Shown in pieces: positions 44,280 through 56,224 of a DNA stretch of 64,000 nucleotides. Under the pieces are notes generated by a model. The model was not told the origin of the DNA. It searched no databases and saw only the letters and a list, made by a program, of their open reading frames with translations. Made by a program: the position numbers and the translations under genes. Within the stretch, counting starts at the first letter, position 1. Each line of letters begins with the position of its first letter. This DNA is from Diphasiastrum complanatum (lineage: Eukaryota > Streptophyta > Lycopodiopsida > Lycopodiales > Lycopodiaceae): the NCBI GenBank assembly GCA_029204225.1, contig CM055095.1, forward strand, positions 40,352,141 to 40,416,140, given 5' to 3'.

Positions 44280-45900
44280 GAATTTATTTAAAAATTTAAC
44301 TCAATGGATTTAGATAAGGAGAAAATTGAAAAGAGTAAAATTATAGATGATTTCAAAGATGTTTTACCAGTTGAATAACCTCATGATTTACCACCTTCCA
44401 GGTCAACAGATCACAGGCTTGAGTTAATTCCAGGTGGTCACCCCATCTCTAGACAACCATATCGGTTTTCAAGGGAAGAAGATATATAGATTACTAACTG
44501 AATTGAAAATTATCTTAAGATGGGTCATATACAGCCTAGCAAATCAACTTGCTCATGTTCTTTTGAAAGCGAAGGAAGATGGAGGCTTCCGGATGTGTGC
44601 AGATTACAAGGGGTTGAATAAAGTAACTATTAAAAGTAAATATTCATTGTCCATAATGTGATTTCTTGGTATAGCGATTAGGTGGAGCTAAATACTTCAC
44701 AAAAATAGATCTCATAACTGGTTATTATCAAATCATAATTCATCTGAATGATGTGCAAAAGACTAGCTTTCGGACAAGGTTTGGTCATTATGAGTTTTCA
44801 GTCCTTTCTTTTGGGTTGACGAATGCATCTACAACATTTCAACAGATGATGAAAGATATAGGTCAATTCGTAGTTGTACTTTGAGATAATATTCTCATCT
44901 ACAGTAGGACTCTTAAGGACCATGCAAGTCATATCAAGACTATCTTGCGGATTCTCAAAAGAAGGAAAAAAACCTTTTGCTAAATAATCCAAATGTGAAT
45001 TCTTTAGCCATGAGCTGGTATATCTTGGTCATAAAATGACCCTAGAAGAGTTGAAGATAGACAAGGATAAAATCAAGACAATGATTGAGTGGCATATACC
45101 AAAAATGATCAGAAAGATTAAATCTTTTCTTGATTTTATAGTTTTCTTTCGAAAGTCTACAAAGAATTATGCAAAGGTCCCAGCACCTCTTAATAATATA
45201 ACTAAAGGTAGAGTTAATAAGAAACAGAAAAGAGATCAACCTAGTCCGTCTATTGAGTGGAACGAAGAATTGAACCAATGTCCTCACAAGTTCAAAGGTA
45301 TGGTTGCTTCGGCTCTTGTTTTACAAATCATGGATCCAAATTTATCTTACGTCACTAAAACTAACGCAAGTGATTAAACATAAGAGCAGTTATTTTACAA
45401 AATAATAGACTGATAGCATTCGAGAGTAAGAAACTTATTGGACCTTAGTTGTGTTTTACAACTCAAGAAAAGGAGTTATTTGTTGTGATACATGCACTTG
45501 AAACCTGGAGGCATTACCTTTATGGTAGTCTGTTTATAATGGATACAAATCACTAGCCTTTAAAATACTTTTGCAATCAAGACGATCTGAGAGGTCTTAA
45601 ACCTCGATGGGCTAAGCTTATGCAAGAATTTGATCATGAAATATGATATGTCAAAGACAGCTCCAATAAGGTTGTAGACGCTCTTAGTCAGATTGGTGAA
45701 GTAAATGAACTTTTAGTCACCCATACTTCTACGAATCTATATTTTTTGTTGAGAAGAAAGTGTGAAACAGATTTTCATTTTGGTTGTACATGGAAAATAG
45801 TTGAGACTAGAAGAAATGAGAATAATAAAATCTTAGATTTCCAAGAAAGATAAAAAAGATTGTAGAATAGTTCGCTGTTTGAGATGGTTTACCATACCGG
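44280..45900 (+). pseudogene. Ty3/gypsy RT-RNase H remnant
   Basis: Frames scattered by indels show PPSRSTDHRLELIPG and ISRQPYRFS (RT start), GGFRMCADYKGLNKVTIK, a degenerate palm region, RKIKSFLDFIVFFRK and NYAKVPAPLNNITKG (RT connection), then RNase H-like AFESKKLIG. Dozens of stops make it an old copy. It ends without LTR before 45960. Confidence 0.8.
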
Positions 45901-46009
45901 AATGAGAAAGTTTGTGTACTAGGGGATGATGATATAAAAAAAGTGTTAATATCTTATTAGGATCTAGTGCATTATGCAAATCACATCAATCAATCACCAT
46001 AGCCACTCC

Positions 46010-46382
46010 TCACAAGGCCTTCTCTAGTTGTTGACCCTTCGCATCTTCGTCATTGCGGATCTTTCGGTGGGTTTCAGCAACCACAAGGATGAAATGGGAC
46101 CACAAAGTGTTGCGTGTTAGCGAGCAGATTGGGCCGAACGTCGGGTGCATATTCCCTAGGAGATCTGTCATATACCATCTTTCCAACCTCGCTATATTAA
46201 CGAATGATATTGTAGATAGACGATGGTAGGTCCATGATGGCCGACATTTGATCCACGATGGCCGGCATTTTGAAAGCTTTATTCGGGTCAAAATAGTATT
46301 CGTTGAAGCACGTGTCCCATCGAGTATCCACTTTTGCAGCTATCAGCAGGGTCTCTGTGAAAGATTCAACTAGTTTAGTCAT
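46010..46382 (-). pseudogene. Unrecognised minus-strand coding-like remnant
   Basis: Two overlapping frames share sequence such as FNEYYFDPNKAFKMPAIVDQ and LERWYMTDLLGNMHPTFGP, then HFILVVAETHRKIRNDED. They look like decayed protein-coding sequence, probably from a retroelement, but no family was identified. The right edge is overwritten by a copia LTR at 46356. Confidence 0.3.
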
Positions 46383-46673
46383 ATCAGCTACATTTCTATA
46401 TTTGACAAATTGAGGCCAATTTCATATTAGACTTAGAGTTTGACTTTTCAAAGTTCATTAGTCTAAACAGAATTATCTATATTTGTTATTTTTGGATTCA
46501 CACGTGTGAAGTATAGTAGCTTGCTGGTTCTGATCAAGTTCTATTAATGTTTGCATTCTATCTTGTGTGTAGATGCTGATTTTTTCTACATTGGCAACAT
46601 TGGTATAGTAGCTTCCTTTGTAACCAAAGATCTTTAGATGATTTGGATCTGAATTGATCCCAAATCTTTTACA
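46356..46673 (+). repeat. 5' LTR of a plus-strand copia element
   Basis: The 318-bp LTR starts TGTGAAAGATTCAACTAG and ends CTTTTACA. It contains CACACGTGTGAA and TGTAGATGCTGATTTTTTCTACATTGGCA, shared with the minus LTR at 37632-38278. It is followed directly by the primer site TGGTATCAGAGC at 46674. Confidence 0.85.
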
Positions 46674-46685
46674 TGGTATCAGAGC
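46674..46685 (+). promoter_or_regulatory. copia primer-binding site
   Basis: TGGTATCAGAGC is complementary to the 3' end of initiator-Met tRNA, the usual copia minus-strand primer. Confidence 0.9.
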
Positions 46686-47279
46686 TTGTGTTTAAGGTTA
46701 TTAAGGAGAAAATCATATCTATCAATGATTTGGTGAAGATATCAAGGCTAGAGCATGCTAGAGAGGATTCTACACCAAAATCGAGTTTCTTGCATTTGTA
46801 GATTGGATCTTTTGTAGATCAAACCCCTATACAGAGTTATAAACTTGATCAATTCCGATTTTGAATTCACGTATTGGATTTGGTCAATTTTTGGATCATT
46901 GGATCAGCCTAAGTGGTGGCTAATAGATTGCATATCAAGATTTTAAGCATTTGTATGTAGATTTGGAATAGTCAATTTTTTGTGATTTTGTCAAAACCCT
47001 AATTTTGATTGGGTCTCTAGATAGTGAGGTTGTTGGACTTCATTTGAGTGTGTTTCAATCTTAGGAAGTCACGGCAAAAGTCATTAGATTGAGGGTAGAT
47101 CATAGGTTGATCAAGATTTCATGATTCTATGTGTTGATTTGCTTGGTATAAGTGCTAGAAGAGAATTTTTGAGTAGTTTCAAATCTTAGTGATTTCTTTT
47201 GAAAATATTTGTTGTTGTTCAAAGGAGTGCTTTGTGCATTGAAACATGTTGAAAGAGAAGATCAGATCATTGCTACATG

Positions 47280-48015
47280 GCAACATCAAGTGGAATTATG
47301 TTGGAAGCCAATGATAGGCTTACCTCAAGTAACTATTCATTGCGGAAGGTGAGGATGGAATCACTTCTTGAGATGAATGATGTTTTGGATATTGTTGTAG
47401 GATTGGAGTAGAGACCAACAACACAACAAGAACAATTGAGTTATGATAAGAGGGCCAAAAGGGCTCTAATGAATGTTACCAATTAGCTTCTCAAGGAAGT
47501 TGGTAAGTGCACTTCATCAAGTGAGGCTTGGGATTCATTGAAGAAGCTTTATGAATCCAATTCTACTTCTAGAGTGTTGACTCTAAGAAGGCAAATCTTT
47601 TCTTGTTTGCAAAAGAATGAAGAAATTCCAAGTACTTTTATTTTGAGGATGAAAGCATTGAATGATGAGTTGGCTTGCATGGACGAGAGCATTAAGGAAG
47701 GTGGGCTTGTTCGAGTTATTTTTAATGGATTGTTGGATGCTCATGCTAATATTGTTCAAAGTTTAGCTATTCAAAAGTCTTTGCCAAGTTTGATGGATCT
47801 TCAAGAGATCTTGATCAATGAAGAATATAGGCTTCAAGCAAGAGGTGGATCTACATCGACACTTCAAGAGGAGGCTATGTTCATAAAGGGCAAAAGCAAA
47901 AGCAAGTGGTCTAAAGGGCAAGATCAAGTGGATGCTTCTTCAAATGGAAAAAGAAGGATAGATCAAAGTCAAGTGCTTCTATTGTGGCATCAAAGGAAAC
48001 TTTGCAAGTGAGTGC
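47280..48015 (+). pseudogene. copia gag with zinc knuckle
   Basis: Frames give LTSSNYSLRKVRMESLLE, then WDSLKKLYESNSTSRVLTL, MKALNDELACMDESI and INEEYRLQARGG, the UBN2-type gag of plant copia elements. A knuckle follows, CFYCGIKGNFASEC (CX2C and final C, but the His position is Asn), which would weaken zinc binding. In-frame stops occur near 47408 and 47486. The longest intact piece is 47538-48011. Confidence 0.85.
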
Positions 48016-48570
48016 TACAAGAAGAAGAGAGATCAAGGAGACAAGCAAGGTAATCTTATTCTTGATGAGGATGGTTTGGATGTTCAAGATGCAAATGATG
48101 ATGCTTTTGTGATGTCTTCATGTATGCTTGCCAATGATGGATATCTAGATCCATGGGGGACTGATAGTTGTGGAGCAAGTTTGCACATGACTTTTTACAA
48201 AGAGTATTTCACTTCTTTGTTGGCATATGGAGATGACAAGAGGGTGATCTACACGGCCAATGATGGTGAGTGTGCAATCAAAGGGATTGGCACAATTGCT
48301 ATTTCTCTCTCTATAAATAGGAATGTTCATTTGGAGGATGTCTTGTTTATTCCATCTATTACCAATAATTTGCTTAGTGTGAGTCAAATGCGAAGTAAAG
48401 GTCTCAAAGTTGAGTTTGATGGAGATGCTTGTATGATCAAAAGGAAGGATGTCTTGATTGGAAAAGGTAAAAGGCAAGGGAAGTTGTTCAAACTAGATGC
48501 TTTTGTTATTTCTAACCAGGTTGAATGTGTTGCAAGAGAAAAAAATACCTATTCAAGAGGTTTGGCATAA
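48016..48570 (+). pseudogene. copia protease
   Basis: The frame contains WGTDSCGASLHMT where copia proteases have D-S-G-A-S, so one extra Cys sits in the catalytic loop. Then IKGIGTIAISL and VHLEDVLFIPSITNNLLSVSQM complete the aspartic-protease fold. The frame shifts into integrase through the A-run near 48540. Confidence 0.85.
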
Positions 48571-49564
48571 AAGGATGGGACACCTCAACTTCAAGTCATT
48601 GGAGGTAATGTCTAGAAAGAAGGTTGTGATAGGTCTTCCAAGTTCCTTAAGTGGCATCAATCATGTTTGTGATTCTTGTGATTTGTCTAAGTCACATAGA
48701 CTACCTTATACTAGGTCTACAAAGTCTTTTCAACTTGTACATTCAGATATTCATGGAATTACTACAATTAGCAATAGTGGAGCTAAGATGTATGTAACTT
48801 TCATTATTGATTTTAGTAGATTTTGTTGGATCTATCTACTAAAGAGAAAAGATGAAGTGTATCATGTCTTTGTTAAGTTCAAGAATGCAAGGGAGAACCA
48901 ATTTTCCACAAGGATCAAGTGCTTAAGAAGTGACAATAGTGGTGAGTCCATATCTACCAAGTTCAAGGCATTTTGTGATGAGCATGGGATCAAGAGGGAG
49001 TATACAACATCAAGGACCCCACAACAAAATGAAGTGGCTGAAAGGAAGAATAGGACTTTATGTGAAAGTGCTAAATCCATGAGGTTAAGTGCTAATCTTG
49101 ATAAACCATTTTGGAATCAAGCTTTGTTGTGTGCCAATTTCTTGTGCAATAGGTGGCCGAGTGCTATTTTGGATGGAAGGACACCTTTTGAGATGCTATT
49201 CAAGAGGAGGCCGAGTGTCAACTTTCTAAGAACTTTTGGATGCACATGCTATGTCAACATTACTCTTGATGATAGGACCAAGGAGGATCCATCTTCAAGG
49301 AGAGGTATTTTTGTTGGATATAGTGAGGTGAGTAAAGCCTACAAGGTTTCCATTCCTACTACTAACAAAGTGATTATTGGTAGAGATGTCATTTTTTATG
49401 AGGGGAACATGTGTGTAGTGTCTTCAAGTACTATTGATGATGATGTGGATGGATCTAACATTCTTGATGTTGATGTAAAGGATCCTACTTTAGATGGTGA
49501 TGATGATGGACCTTCATCAAGGCAAAAGCCAAGGAGAACATCAAGGGAAAGACACGTACCTTGA
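48497..49564 (+). CDS. copia pre-integrase and integrase (open 355-codon frame)
   Basis: This is the best-preserved retroelement frame in the window. It has the HHCC zinc domain (VWHKRMGHLNFKSL ... CDSCDLSKSHR), the catalytic D-D-E (VHSDIHG, KCLRSDNSGE, PQQNEVAERKNRT) and the C-terminal GRTPFEMLFKRRPS and GIFVGYSE motifs. The wider polyprotein is dead because gag, protease and RT flanks are broken. After the stop at 49564 only the first RT residues (EWIQAMDLEYQALMKNET) survive, joined to a 3' tail ending near 49918. Confidence 0.9.
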   Translation: MLLLFLTRLNVLQEKKIPIQEVWHKRMGHLNFKSLEVMSRKKVVIGLPSSLSGINHVCDSCDLSKSHRLPYTRSTKSFQLVHSDIHGITTISNSGAKMYVTFIIDFSRFCWIYLLKRKDEVYHVFVKFKNARENQFSTRIKCLRSDNSGESISTKFKAFCDEHGIKREYTTSRTPQQNEVAERKNRTLCESAKSMRLSANLDKPFWNQALLCANFLCNRWPSAILDGRTPFEMLFKRRPSVNFLRTFGCTCYVNITLDDRTKEDPSSRRGIFVGYSEVSKAYKVSIPTTNKVIIGRDVIFYEGNMCVVSSSTIDDDVDGSNILDVDVKDPTLDGDDDGPSSRQKPRRTSRERHVP

Positions 49565-49918
49565 AGGCTCACATATGATGAAAAGGGTAAGCAAGTAGTT
49601 TCTAGAAATTATGTTGCTTTCCTAACCTATTTTGATGAACCTACAAGTGTAGATGAAGCAAGGAAGGAATAGGAGTGGATCCAAGCAATGGATCTTGAGT
49701 ATCAAGCTCTTATGAAGAATGAAACATCTATTTGTGGATCTTCTTGTGTAGATGATGCTATGCAAGTAGATGTATGTTTTCATTATTTTACAGAAAGTAA
49801 TGGATCTGGAAAACAAAGTTTGTTCAATGACTTTGATGATCAAGAGACTGATCTCAAAGGGCTTCAACTAGTCAAAAGGGAAGTTGGCAATTTGAAGCTA
49901 GTCAAGAGCATCAAATGA
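49565..49918 (+). pseudogene. copia RT start joined to 3' tail
   Basis: EWIQAMDLEYQALMKNET is the start of copia reverse transcriptase. It continues without break into acidic, non-catalytic sequence (FNDFDDQETDLKGLQLVKRE), so RT and RNase H are deleted. No 3' LTR is present before gypsy sequence begins at 49922. Confidence 0.7.
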
Positions 49919-49921
49919 GTG

Positions 49922-50780
49922 TCAATTGAGCTCAACATTGGTGGAATAGTAGCAACGCAACTCGCTGCCGTTAATGGGTGTGTCGAGTAGTTTGCCTTGC
50001 AAGTTGGCGAGAATGACTGTGCCATTAGGTCCGATCTCTACTACCTTGTAGGGTCCTTCTCCTTGAAACTTGAGCTTTCCTTTATGAGCCTTGGCATTGT
50101 ATAACATGGCCGACTCTCCCTTAACGAGATCCTTGGTCTTGATATTTTGATCATGCCAAGCCTTCCTATGCTGTTTCTCTACAGCTAGGGCATGAAGTGC
50201 TAGGAAGCGAATTTCGTGAAGCTGGAGAAGATTGTCGAGTCTCCTTTTGGTGGATTCCTCTGTACTAAGTCATTCGGCGATGGCAACTCTCAAACTTGGA
50301 ATGACAAACTCAGCAGACATTACAGCTTCCTATCCATACACCATTTGAAATGGAGTTTGTCCAGTACTCACTTTGAATGCGGTTCTGAAAGCCCATAAGG
50401 CTGCATTAAGCTTATGTTTCCAATCCGATCGTGAAGCTTCAACCATCTTCATGATTATTCCGCAGAGGATCTTGTTCGATGATTCTGCTTGTCTGTTGCA
50501 ACAAAAAAAAATGTGGGTAATAGGGTGTACTCTTCCTATGGACAACCAGATAAGAGGATAACAAGTGAGTGAGTCTCATTTAGAAAATGTGTTCCGCGAT
50601 CACTCACAAGTTCCAGCGGGCACCCAAAATGCACTAATATGTTCTCGTACAAGAATTTAGCAATGATGGTGATCCTAGATTCAGGAGCCACCTCACACTT
50701 CGTGACATCAAGATGAATTATGTCAGATTTTTGAAGTGCTGATCCTTCAAGATTCATTGTTCTTGGATATGGATCCAAAC
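49922..50780 (-). pseudogene. Gypsy part 3: integrase core and C-terminus
   Basis: The minus strand gives IAKFLYENILVHFGCPLELV, SDRGTHFLN (second catalytic Asp), then ALWAFRTAFKVSTGQTPFQMVYG and LKFQGEGPYKVVEIGPNGTV with a terminal PINGSELR. It continues the gypsy element whose RNase H and integrase start are at 54817-55490 (now plus strand) and whose gag-RT is at 57464-61560. Its right edge at about 50781 is an inversion breakpoint. Confidence 0.85.
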
Positions 50781-53577
50781 ATCAAGTGAACGATATTGGT
50801 TCATTGTGGCTCAACACAAATGATCGAGATAGACAACTCGAAGATATTCTGTTCATGCCTACACTACAGCAGGACTTGCTTTATGTGGCAAGAATAGCTG
50901 ATGCAGGGATGCGTGTGACATTTATTGATGAAGCATGCAACGTTGTTGATGCTAGTACCAGTACCTTGATCACTCAAGGCAGAAGAAAAGGTAATCTATA
51001 TCAGTTGAAAGTACGCTTGCCTACAGATCAAGTGCATCAGACTCATGATGATTCGCCAGACTCTCTATGGCACAAGAGACTATGCCATATGAATTCGATG
51101 GCACTTTACCAAGCAAGCCATCATGGAGCAATAACAAGGGTTGACATCTTGAATGTGAACAATTCGACCACCTGTGATGCATGTCTGAAGGGTAAGATGT
51201 CTCGCACTCCATTTGTCAAAGACTCCTACAAAACGACTAAGATTTTGGAGTTAGTGCATTCTGACATTTGTGGGCCTTTCAGTGTGATCTCAGTAGGAGG
51301 CTCAAAATAATACATAACCTTCATTGATGATTATAGTAAATTTGTCAGAGTGTATTTTATTCAAAATAAATCGGAAGCACTTGACAAATTCACAGAGTAT
51401 GTGAATTGGGCAGAGAGATGCACTGGCAATAAAGTGATGTAGATCAGGACAGATCGAGGTGGCGAATACATCTCCAATCGCTTCACTGACTTCTGCAATG
51501 ATCGTGGTATCATTCACAGAAGGACTGCAGCTTACACACCACAACACAACGGTGTTGTAAAACGAAATAATAGAACCCTGATGGAAGATGCCAGATGCAT
51601 GATGGCCTACTCGAAAGCTCCAAGAGTATCGTGGGCTGAAGCAGTAGCTACAGTTGCATATATCTAGAGCAGGACAGGAAAGTCTAGTGTCCCTCACACG
51701 ACACCACATGAATTATGGTGGAGTAAAAAGCCCAACCTGTCTCACATCAGAATCTTCGGTTGTGCAGCTTATGCACATGTCCCTGATAAGCTTCAAAAGG
51801 AGGTTGATGAGAAAGCTGAACAAGGATTTCTGGTAGGTTATGACAACAATTCGTCATTTTAGAGAGTCTACATGCCATACACGAACACTAGACAAAGGCA
51901 AAGGCATTGTTGTCCCAGGAGGATCTCCTAGAAGGTCGACAAGACAATGAAGAGCGCCATCAAGATATGTGCCAGACAGCTCTGCTTCCACATCAGAAGA
52001 ATTTTGTGGATTCAGTGGCGAATCACAAACATTCGAGGAGGCAATTGAATGTCCAGAGAAGGACAAATGGATCCAAGCCATGAACAAGGAGATGGAATCC
52101 ATGAGGAAGAACCAAATATGGACATTGTAGCCATTACCAGATAAGCAAAAGGCTGTCAAACGCAAATGGGTTTACAAGCTCAAGTTTGGACTAGATGGAG
52201 ATGTTTTGAAATACAAGGCAAGACTGGTAGCGAAGGGATTCTCTCAGAGTTATGGTATTGATTATTCTAAAACCTTCTCTCCTGTCGTGAAACATTCGTC
52301 CCTACGTTTGTTATTTGCATATGCAGTTGCTTATGACCTCATGATCCACATTGTGGACAAGAAGACAGCCTTCTTGCATGGTGAGTTAGATGAAGAGGTC
52401 TACATGAATCAACCCCCAGGTTATGTCTCAAATTCACTTTCTAATTATGCATGCAGAATGCATAGGAGTATCTATGGTCTGAAGCAGTCAGCTCGACAAT
52501 GGTACAAAAAGAAAGATCAAGCTCTGAAATCATTGGGATTCAAGCCACTGATGGCTGATTCCAATGTGTATGTGAGGATTACAGATGGGAAGATTATCAT
52601 TGTGGCTGTGTATGTGGACGACACTCTGATACTCTACAAGAGTGAGAGGCCAAATGTTGAAGTGAGCATCTTGAAACATTTCGAGATTGTGGATCTGGGA
52701 GATGTCAGGTATTACTTGGCTTACAAAACCATGAGGGAGCTAAATTGTACCTTAATCAGTCCAGATACACCCAGAAAATTCTAGAGGATTTTGGGATGTT
52801 GAACTGCAAAGGAGCGAATACTCCAATGCTTGCAGGAACAATATTGACAAATGAAAATTGTTCAAGGACTGAAGCAGAGAGAGAATTGATGCAGCTCACA
52901 CCTTACAGGAAACTAATAGAATCGCTGATGTACCTTGCAGACAACACATGCCCTGACATTGCTTATGCTGTGTTCAGGATGAGCCAATTCTGCACGAATC
53001 ATGGCTTGACACATGATTGCAAAACAAATTTTGCAATATATTCAATTAACGAGAGATTATGGCTTGTGTTATTGTCGTGATGCAGGGTTCAAGATACTTT
53101 CCTATAGTGATGCTAGTTGGGCATCTCTCAAGGACGACTGTAAAAGTGTCTCAGGAGGATGCACCATCGCGTCAGGAGCAGCAATTCTCTGGGTCAGCAA
53201 GAAGCAGACCATTGTGGCTCAGTCATCTTGCGAAGCAGAGTATTTTGCAGCAGCAAAGATGGCCAATGAGATAATTTGGCTCAAACAGCTCCTGGATGAA
53301 TTGGGCGAAACAAGGAATGAACCTCTAGTTCTGTAGATGGACAACACATCTGCAATACATTTGACGAAAGACCTTGTGTTTCACTCAAGGACGAAACACA
53401 TTGCGATCAAGTACCACTTGATCAGGGATTTGGTTGGGAAGAAGATGCTGGAGATCACCTTCATTGGAACAAAATACATGGTTGTTGACATTTTCACAAA
53501 GGTCCTGGACAAAGGTCTATTCAAGAGACAAAGGAGCAGCCTTGGAGTCATCAAGCTATCATGCTTTGAGAGGGAGC
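50781..53577 (+). pseudogene. copia pol (protease end, integrase, RT, RNase H)
   Basis: Motifs appear in order: LEDILFMPTLQQDLLYV, LWHKRLCHMN ... CDACLKGK, VHSDICGPF, IRTDRGGEYIS, PQHNGVVKRNNRT (integrase D-D-E), then ARLVAKGFSQSYGIDYSKTF, AFLHGELDEEVYMNQPPGY, YVDDTLI (RT) and SYSDASWA, SSCEAEYFAAA, MDNTSAIHL, FTKVLDKG (RNase H). Stops near 51309, 51441, 51666 and 53334 and frameshifts near 52740 and 53010 disable it. The 5' part (LTR, gag) is at 55500-57463 in opposite orientation. It ends at a GAGAGGGAGC polypurine tract. Confidence 0.93.
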
Positions 53578-54816
53578 TGTAAAAACATTTTGTTTCTAAT
53601 GCCAAAGCTTTGCTGGCTTTCAAATCTGAACCTTCGACAAAAGGCGACATGACACGACATGACACGAAATCAGTCGTGCCCCACGAACAACCAACAAGAA
53701 AATCAGCCAAATATCATGGGATACAAATATTTGATCTGAAGTTATGACATCATCAGAAGTATTCTAGATCGTGGCTAATCTGCCACTCTTGTAATTCGCA
53801 ATTAGTTATAGATGTTTAGTCTTTATAATCTGTAATTTACAAGACATGACACAAAATTGTTCGCGAACTATATACTTTTTGTTTGATGCATAATACAGTA
53901 AGTCTAATGCTAGTAAGCAAGACAAGAATTAGAAGATGAATTATTCAGAATACGAGTCCGCCTGCGTGCGAGACAATTCTGCATAGGATCTGTAGATCCA
54001 CAAGTCCGCTAGTAAGTGAGACATAAATTCATGAGAGAACTGTATTTCTCTCATGCCAACACACTGCATGGATCTGTCATGCAGTGCTTGAAGAATAAGA
54101 AAATTCAATAGATGATTTTGTAGTTGTTGTGCACAATATTATTGTATATGATTGTATGATCTTGAATGTAAATTCGTCTGCTATTATTCGTGTGTCTGAT
54201 TTGCTTGTTCAGTCTATTCCGCACTTTGGTTGGATCTTGTTGAATGCTGCATTAATTTGTTAACGTAGATCAGCAGTGTCTGACTACTCTCTAAAGGATT
54301 GTAGGAGTGATACAGCCGGCAGAGACCAGCGATCACATCTGAATTTTTGACGAACTGATCCTGTTTGCAAATCCTTTCGCTTCGCTTCTCTTCGTACTTC
54401 GCTTCGCGAATCACTTGGCTACAAGCGCAAGTCAATTTCAGAGGCTCACTTAGGTTTTCTTTCATTTCGTCCTGTCTCGTTTTGTCTCGTCTCGTCTCTT
54501 TACAGAGCTTGATTATTCTTGTCGCGAATTCTTTCGCTTCGTTTCATTTCGTTTCGCAATCTGTGTGCTTCCAGCATGAATCAATGTCAGAGCTCGTTTA
54601 AGTTTCACTTTGCTTCATTTTGTTTCGTTTTCTTCTAGAATTTGTCTCATTTCATTTGGTTGTGTTACAGAGCCTGCTTGATTCAACTCGAACAGAAATA
54701 ATTCTAGTGTCACGAAAAGTTTTGCGAATCGTTCGTGATCTAATTCTATTAGTTTGTCATCAGAATATTGGCTAGAATTTTGCATTTTTCTGAGTGCATC
54801 ATTTTTGTTAGCATCA
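53578..54816 (+). repeat. 3' LTR of the inverted copia half
   Basis: The 1239-bp LTR starts TGTAAAAACATTTTG and ends TTAGCATCA. It is the inverse of 56225-57463, with the same length. The last 450 bp contain degenerate TTTCGTTTCGC and GTCTCGTCTCG runs. It is followed by TCTAA, one copy of the target duplication. Confidence 0.92.
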
Positions 54817-55490
54817 TCTAAGTATGCCATAGAGAGTGTTCTGACATAGCCTAAGGAGTACAAGAAGAATTATTCAATTATTTTTCTAGTAAGCAGTTGA
54901 TTCCTTCGGAGATGAACTATACAAAAACCACCGAACGAGAAGCGCTAGCCATGGTATATAGCCTGAAGAAATTCCGCCATTACCTATTAGCCAATCCATT
55001 TGTCTTCTTTGTAGATCACCAAGCCCTACTGTATCTGGTAAACAGACCATGCACAATCGAACGGATCACCCAATGGCTGCTGCTTCTCCAAGAGTTCGAC
55101 TTTAAAATAGTTGTTCGCAAGGGGAAACAACACTATCTGGCAGGTCATCCGCAATATTCTTGAGAGTAGAGGGATCGATGATAAACTCCTTAATGACATC
55201 CTATTCCACGTCGATGTTGTCCTCGAGTGGGCTACCAATATAGTTGGATATCTTATGTCGAGATGTCCTCCCCCTGAGATGAGCAAGGTAGAATGACACA
55301 AGTTGATTATTAAATTTGCCCCTTTCACATTGATAGCAGAACAGCTCTATCGCATCTGTAACGATGGAATCATACGTCGTTGTGTCCTACCGCACAAAGT
55401 GTCCTAAGTCGTAAGTATCGCCCACGAAGGAATAGGGGGCACAAGTGTAGGAGGTCGAACAATTTCTATTCGATCTCTCTTTGCCCATTT
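54817..55490 (+). pseudogene. Gypsy part 2: RNase H and integrase N-terminus (inverted)
   Basis: The frame has MNYTKTTEREALAMVYSLKKF, FFVDHQALLYLVNRP and EFDFKIVVRKGKQHYLAGH (RNase H), then degenerate RRCVLPHKVS and IAHEGIGGTSVGGRTISIR (integrase zinc domain). It begins exactly at the copia target duplication TCTAA and continues the gypsy frame that stops at 57468 on the other strand. The right edge near 55490 is an inversion breakpoint. Confidence 0.88.
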
Positions 55491-55494
55491 TTGA

Positions 55495-56209
55495 GCTCTC
55501 TGGCTCCTTGACATAGGACGAACTGCTATTGTTCTCCTATCTATTCTATGCTGATTTGTTCCTTGGGTTCAGGCGACAATCGACAACTGCATGACCTTTC
55601 TTGTGGCAGTGGATACACTCAATCTTTGGATTGAGCCAGCATGTATCGACTATGTGCCCATCTCGTCTGCATCTCACGCAGGTCTTCTTTTCTCCATCTT
55701 GCTGTTTCAACCTCCCTTTGTTCTTCCACTTGCCTTTGCTAGTTCCCTCTGCTTGCTGATCACGATCCTACCTTTGATTTGACTCCCTCTTAGGCTTGAA
55801 TTGTTTCTTGGCCTTTTCTTTGTTGCTGTAGAGGGCTTGGTTAGAAGCATCATTGTGATCAAGATGCTCTCTTGCCTCGAGTTCCTCGATGGATGATGAT
55901 AGCAAGGCTACTGCCGTGTCGTTTTTCTCCCTCCGTTCGCGTAGCTCTTTACCTGATGTTGTAGGCATCTACTCTGTGCCATCCACCCAGGGGAATAATC
56001 CTTCACCCTTCAGTATCAATGAGGTCTTAACTTTCCATGCTAGAAAGTTAGATTCTTAAGAATCCAGAATTGTACAGATCTTGGATTGTGTGCTGTTGAT
56101 TGAAGCCATTGCTTCTGAATTCGTGTTCACTTGTTGATGGTTGATTGTTTGAATGCTTTAGCCCCTTTAATCTGATAGCCTTTTGGCTATGTCAGACTTT
56201 GACAAGGTA
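55495..56209 (-). pseudogene. copia gag with two zinc knuckles (5' half of split copia)
   Basis: The minus strand encodes TAVALLSSSIEELEAREHLD, a basic stretch, and two knuckles CVRCRRDGHIVDTC and CIHCHKKGHAVVDC (both CX2CX4HX4C). It lies between the primer site (56210-56222) and the inversion breakpoint, where the protease would follow. Confidence 0.85.
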
Positions 56210-56222
56210 GGCTCTGATACCA
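56210..56222 (-). promoter_or_regulatory. copia primer-binding site (minus)
   Basis: On the minus strand TGGTATCAGAGCC lies just inside the LTR ending at 56225. It is complementary to initiator-Met tRNA, which shows this LTR is the 5' one. Confidence 0.92.
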
Positions 56223-56224
56223 CT

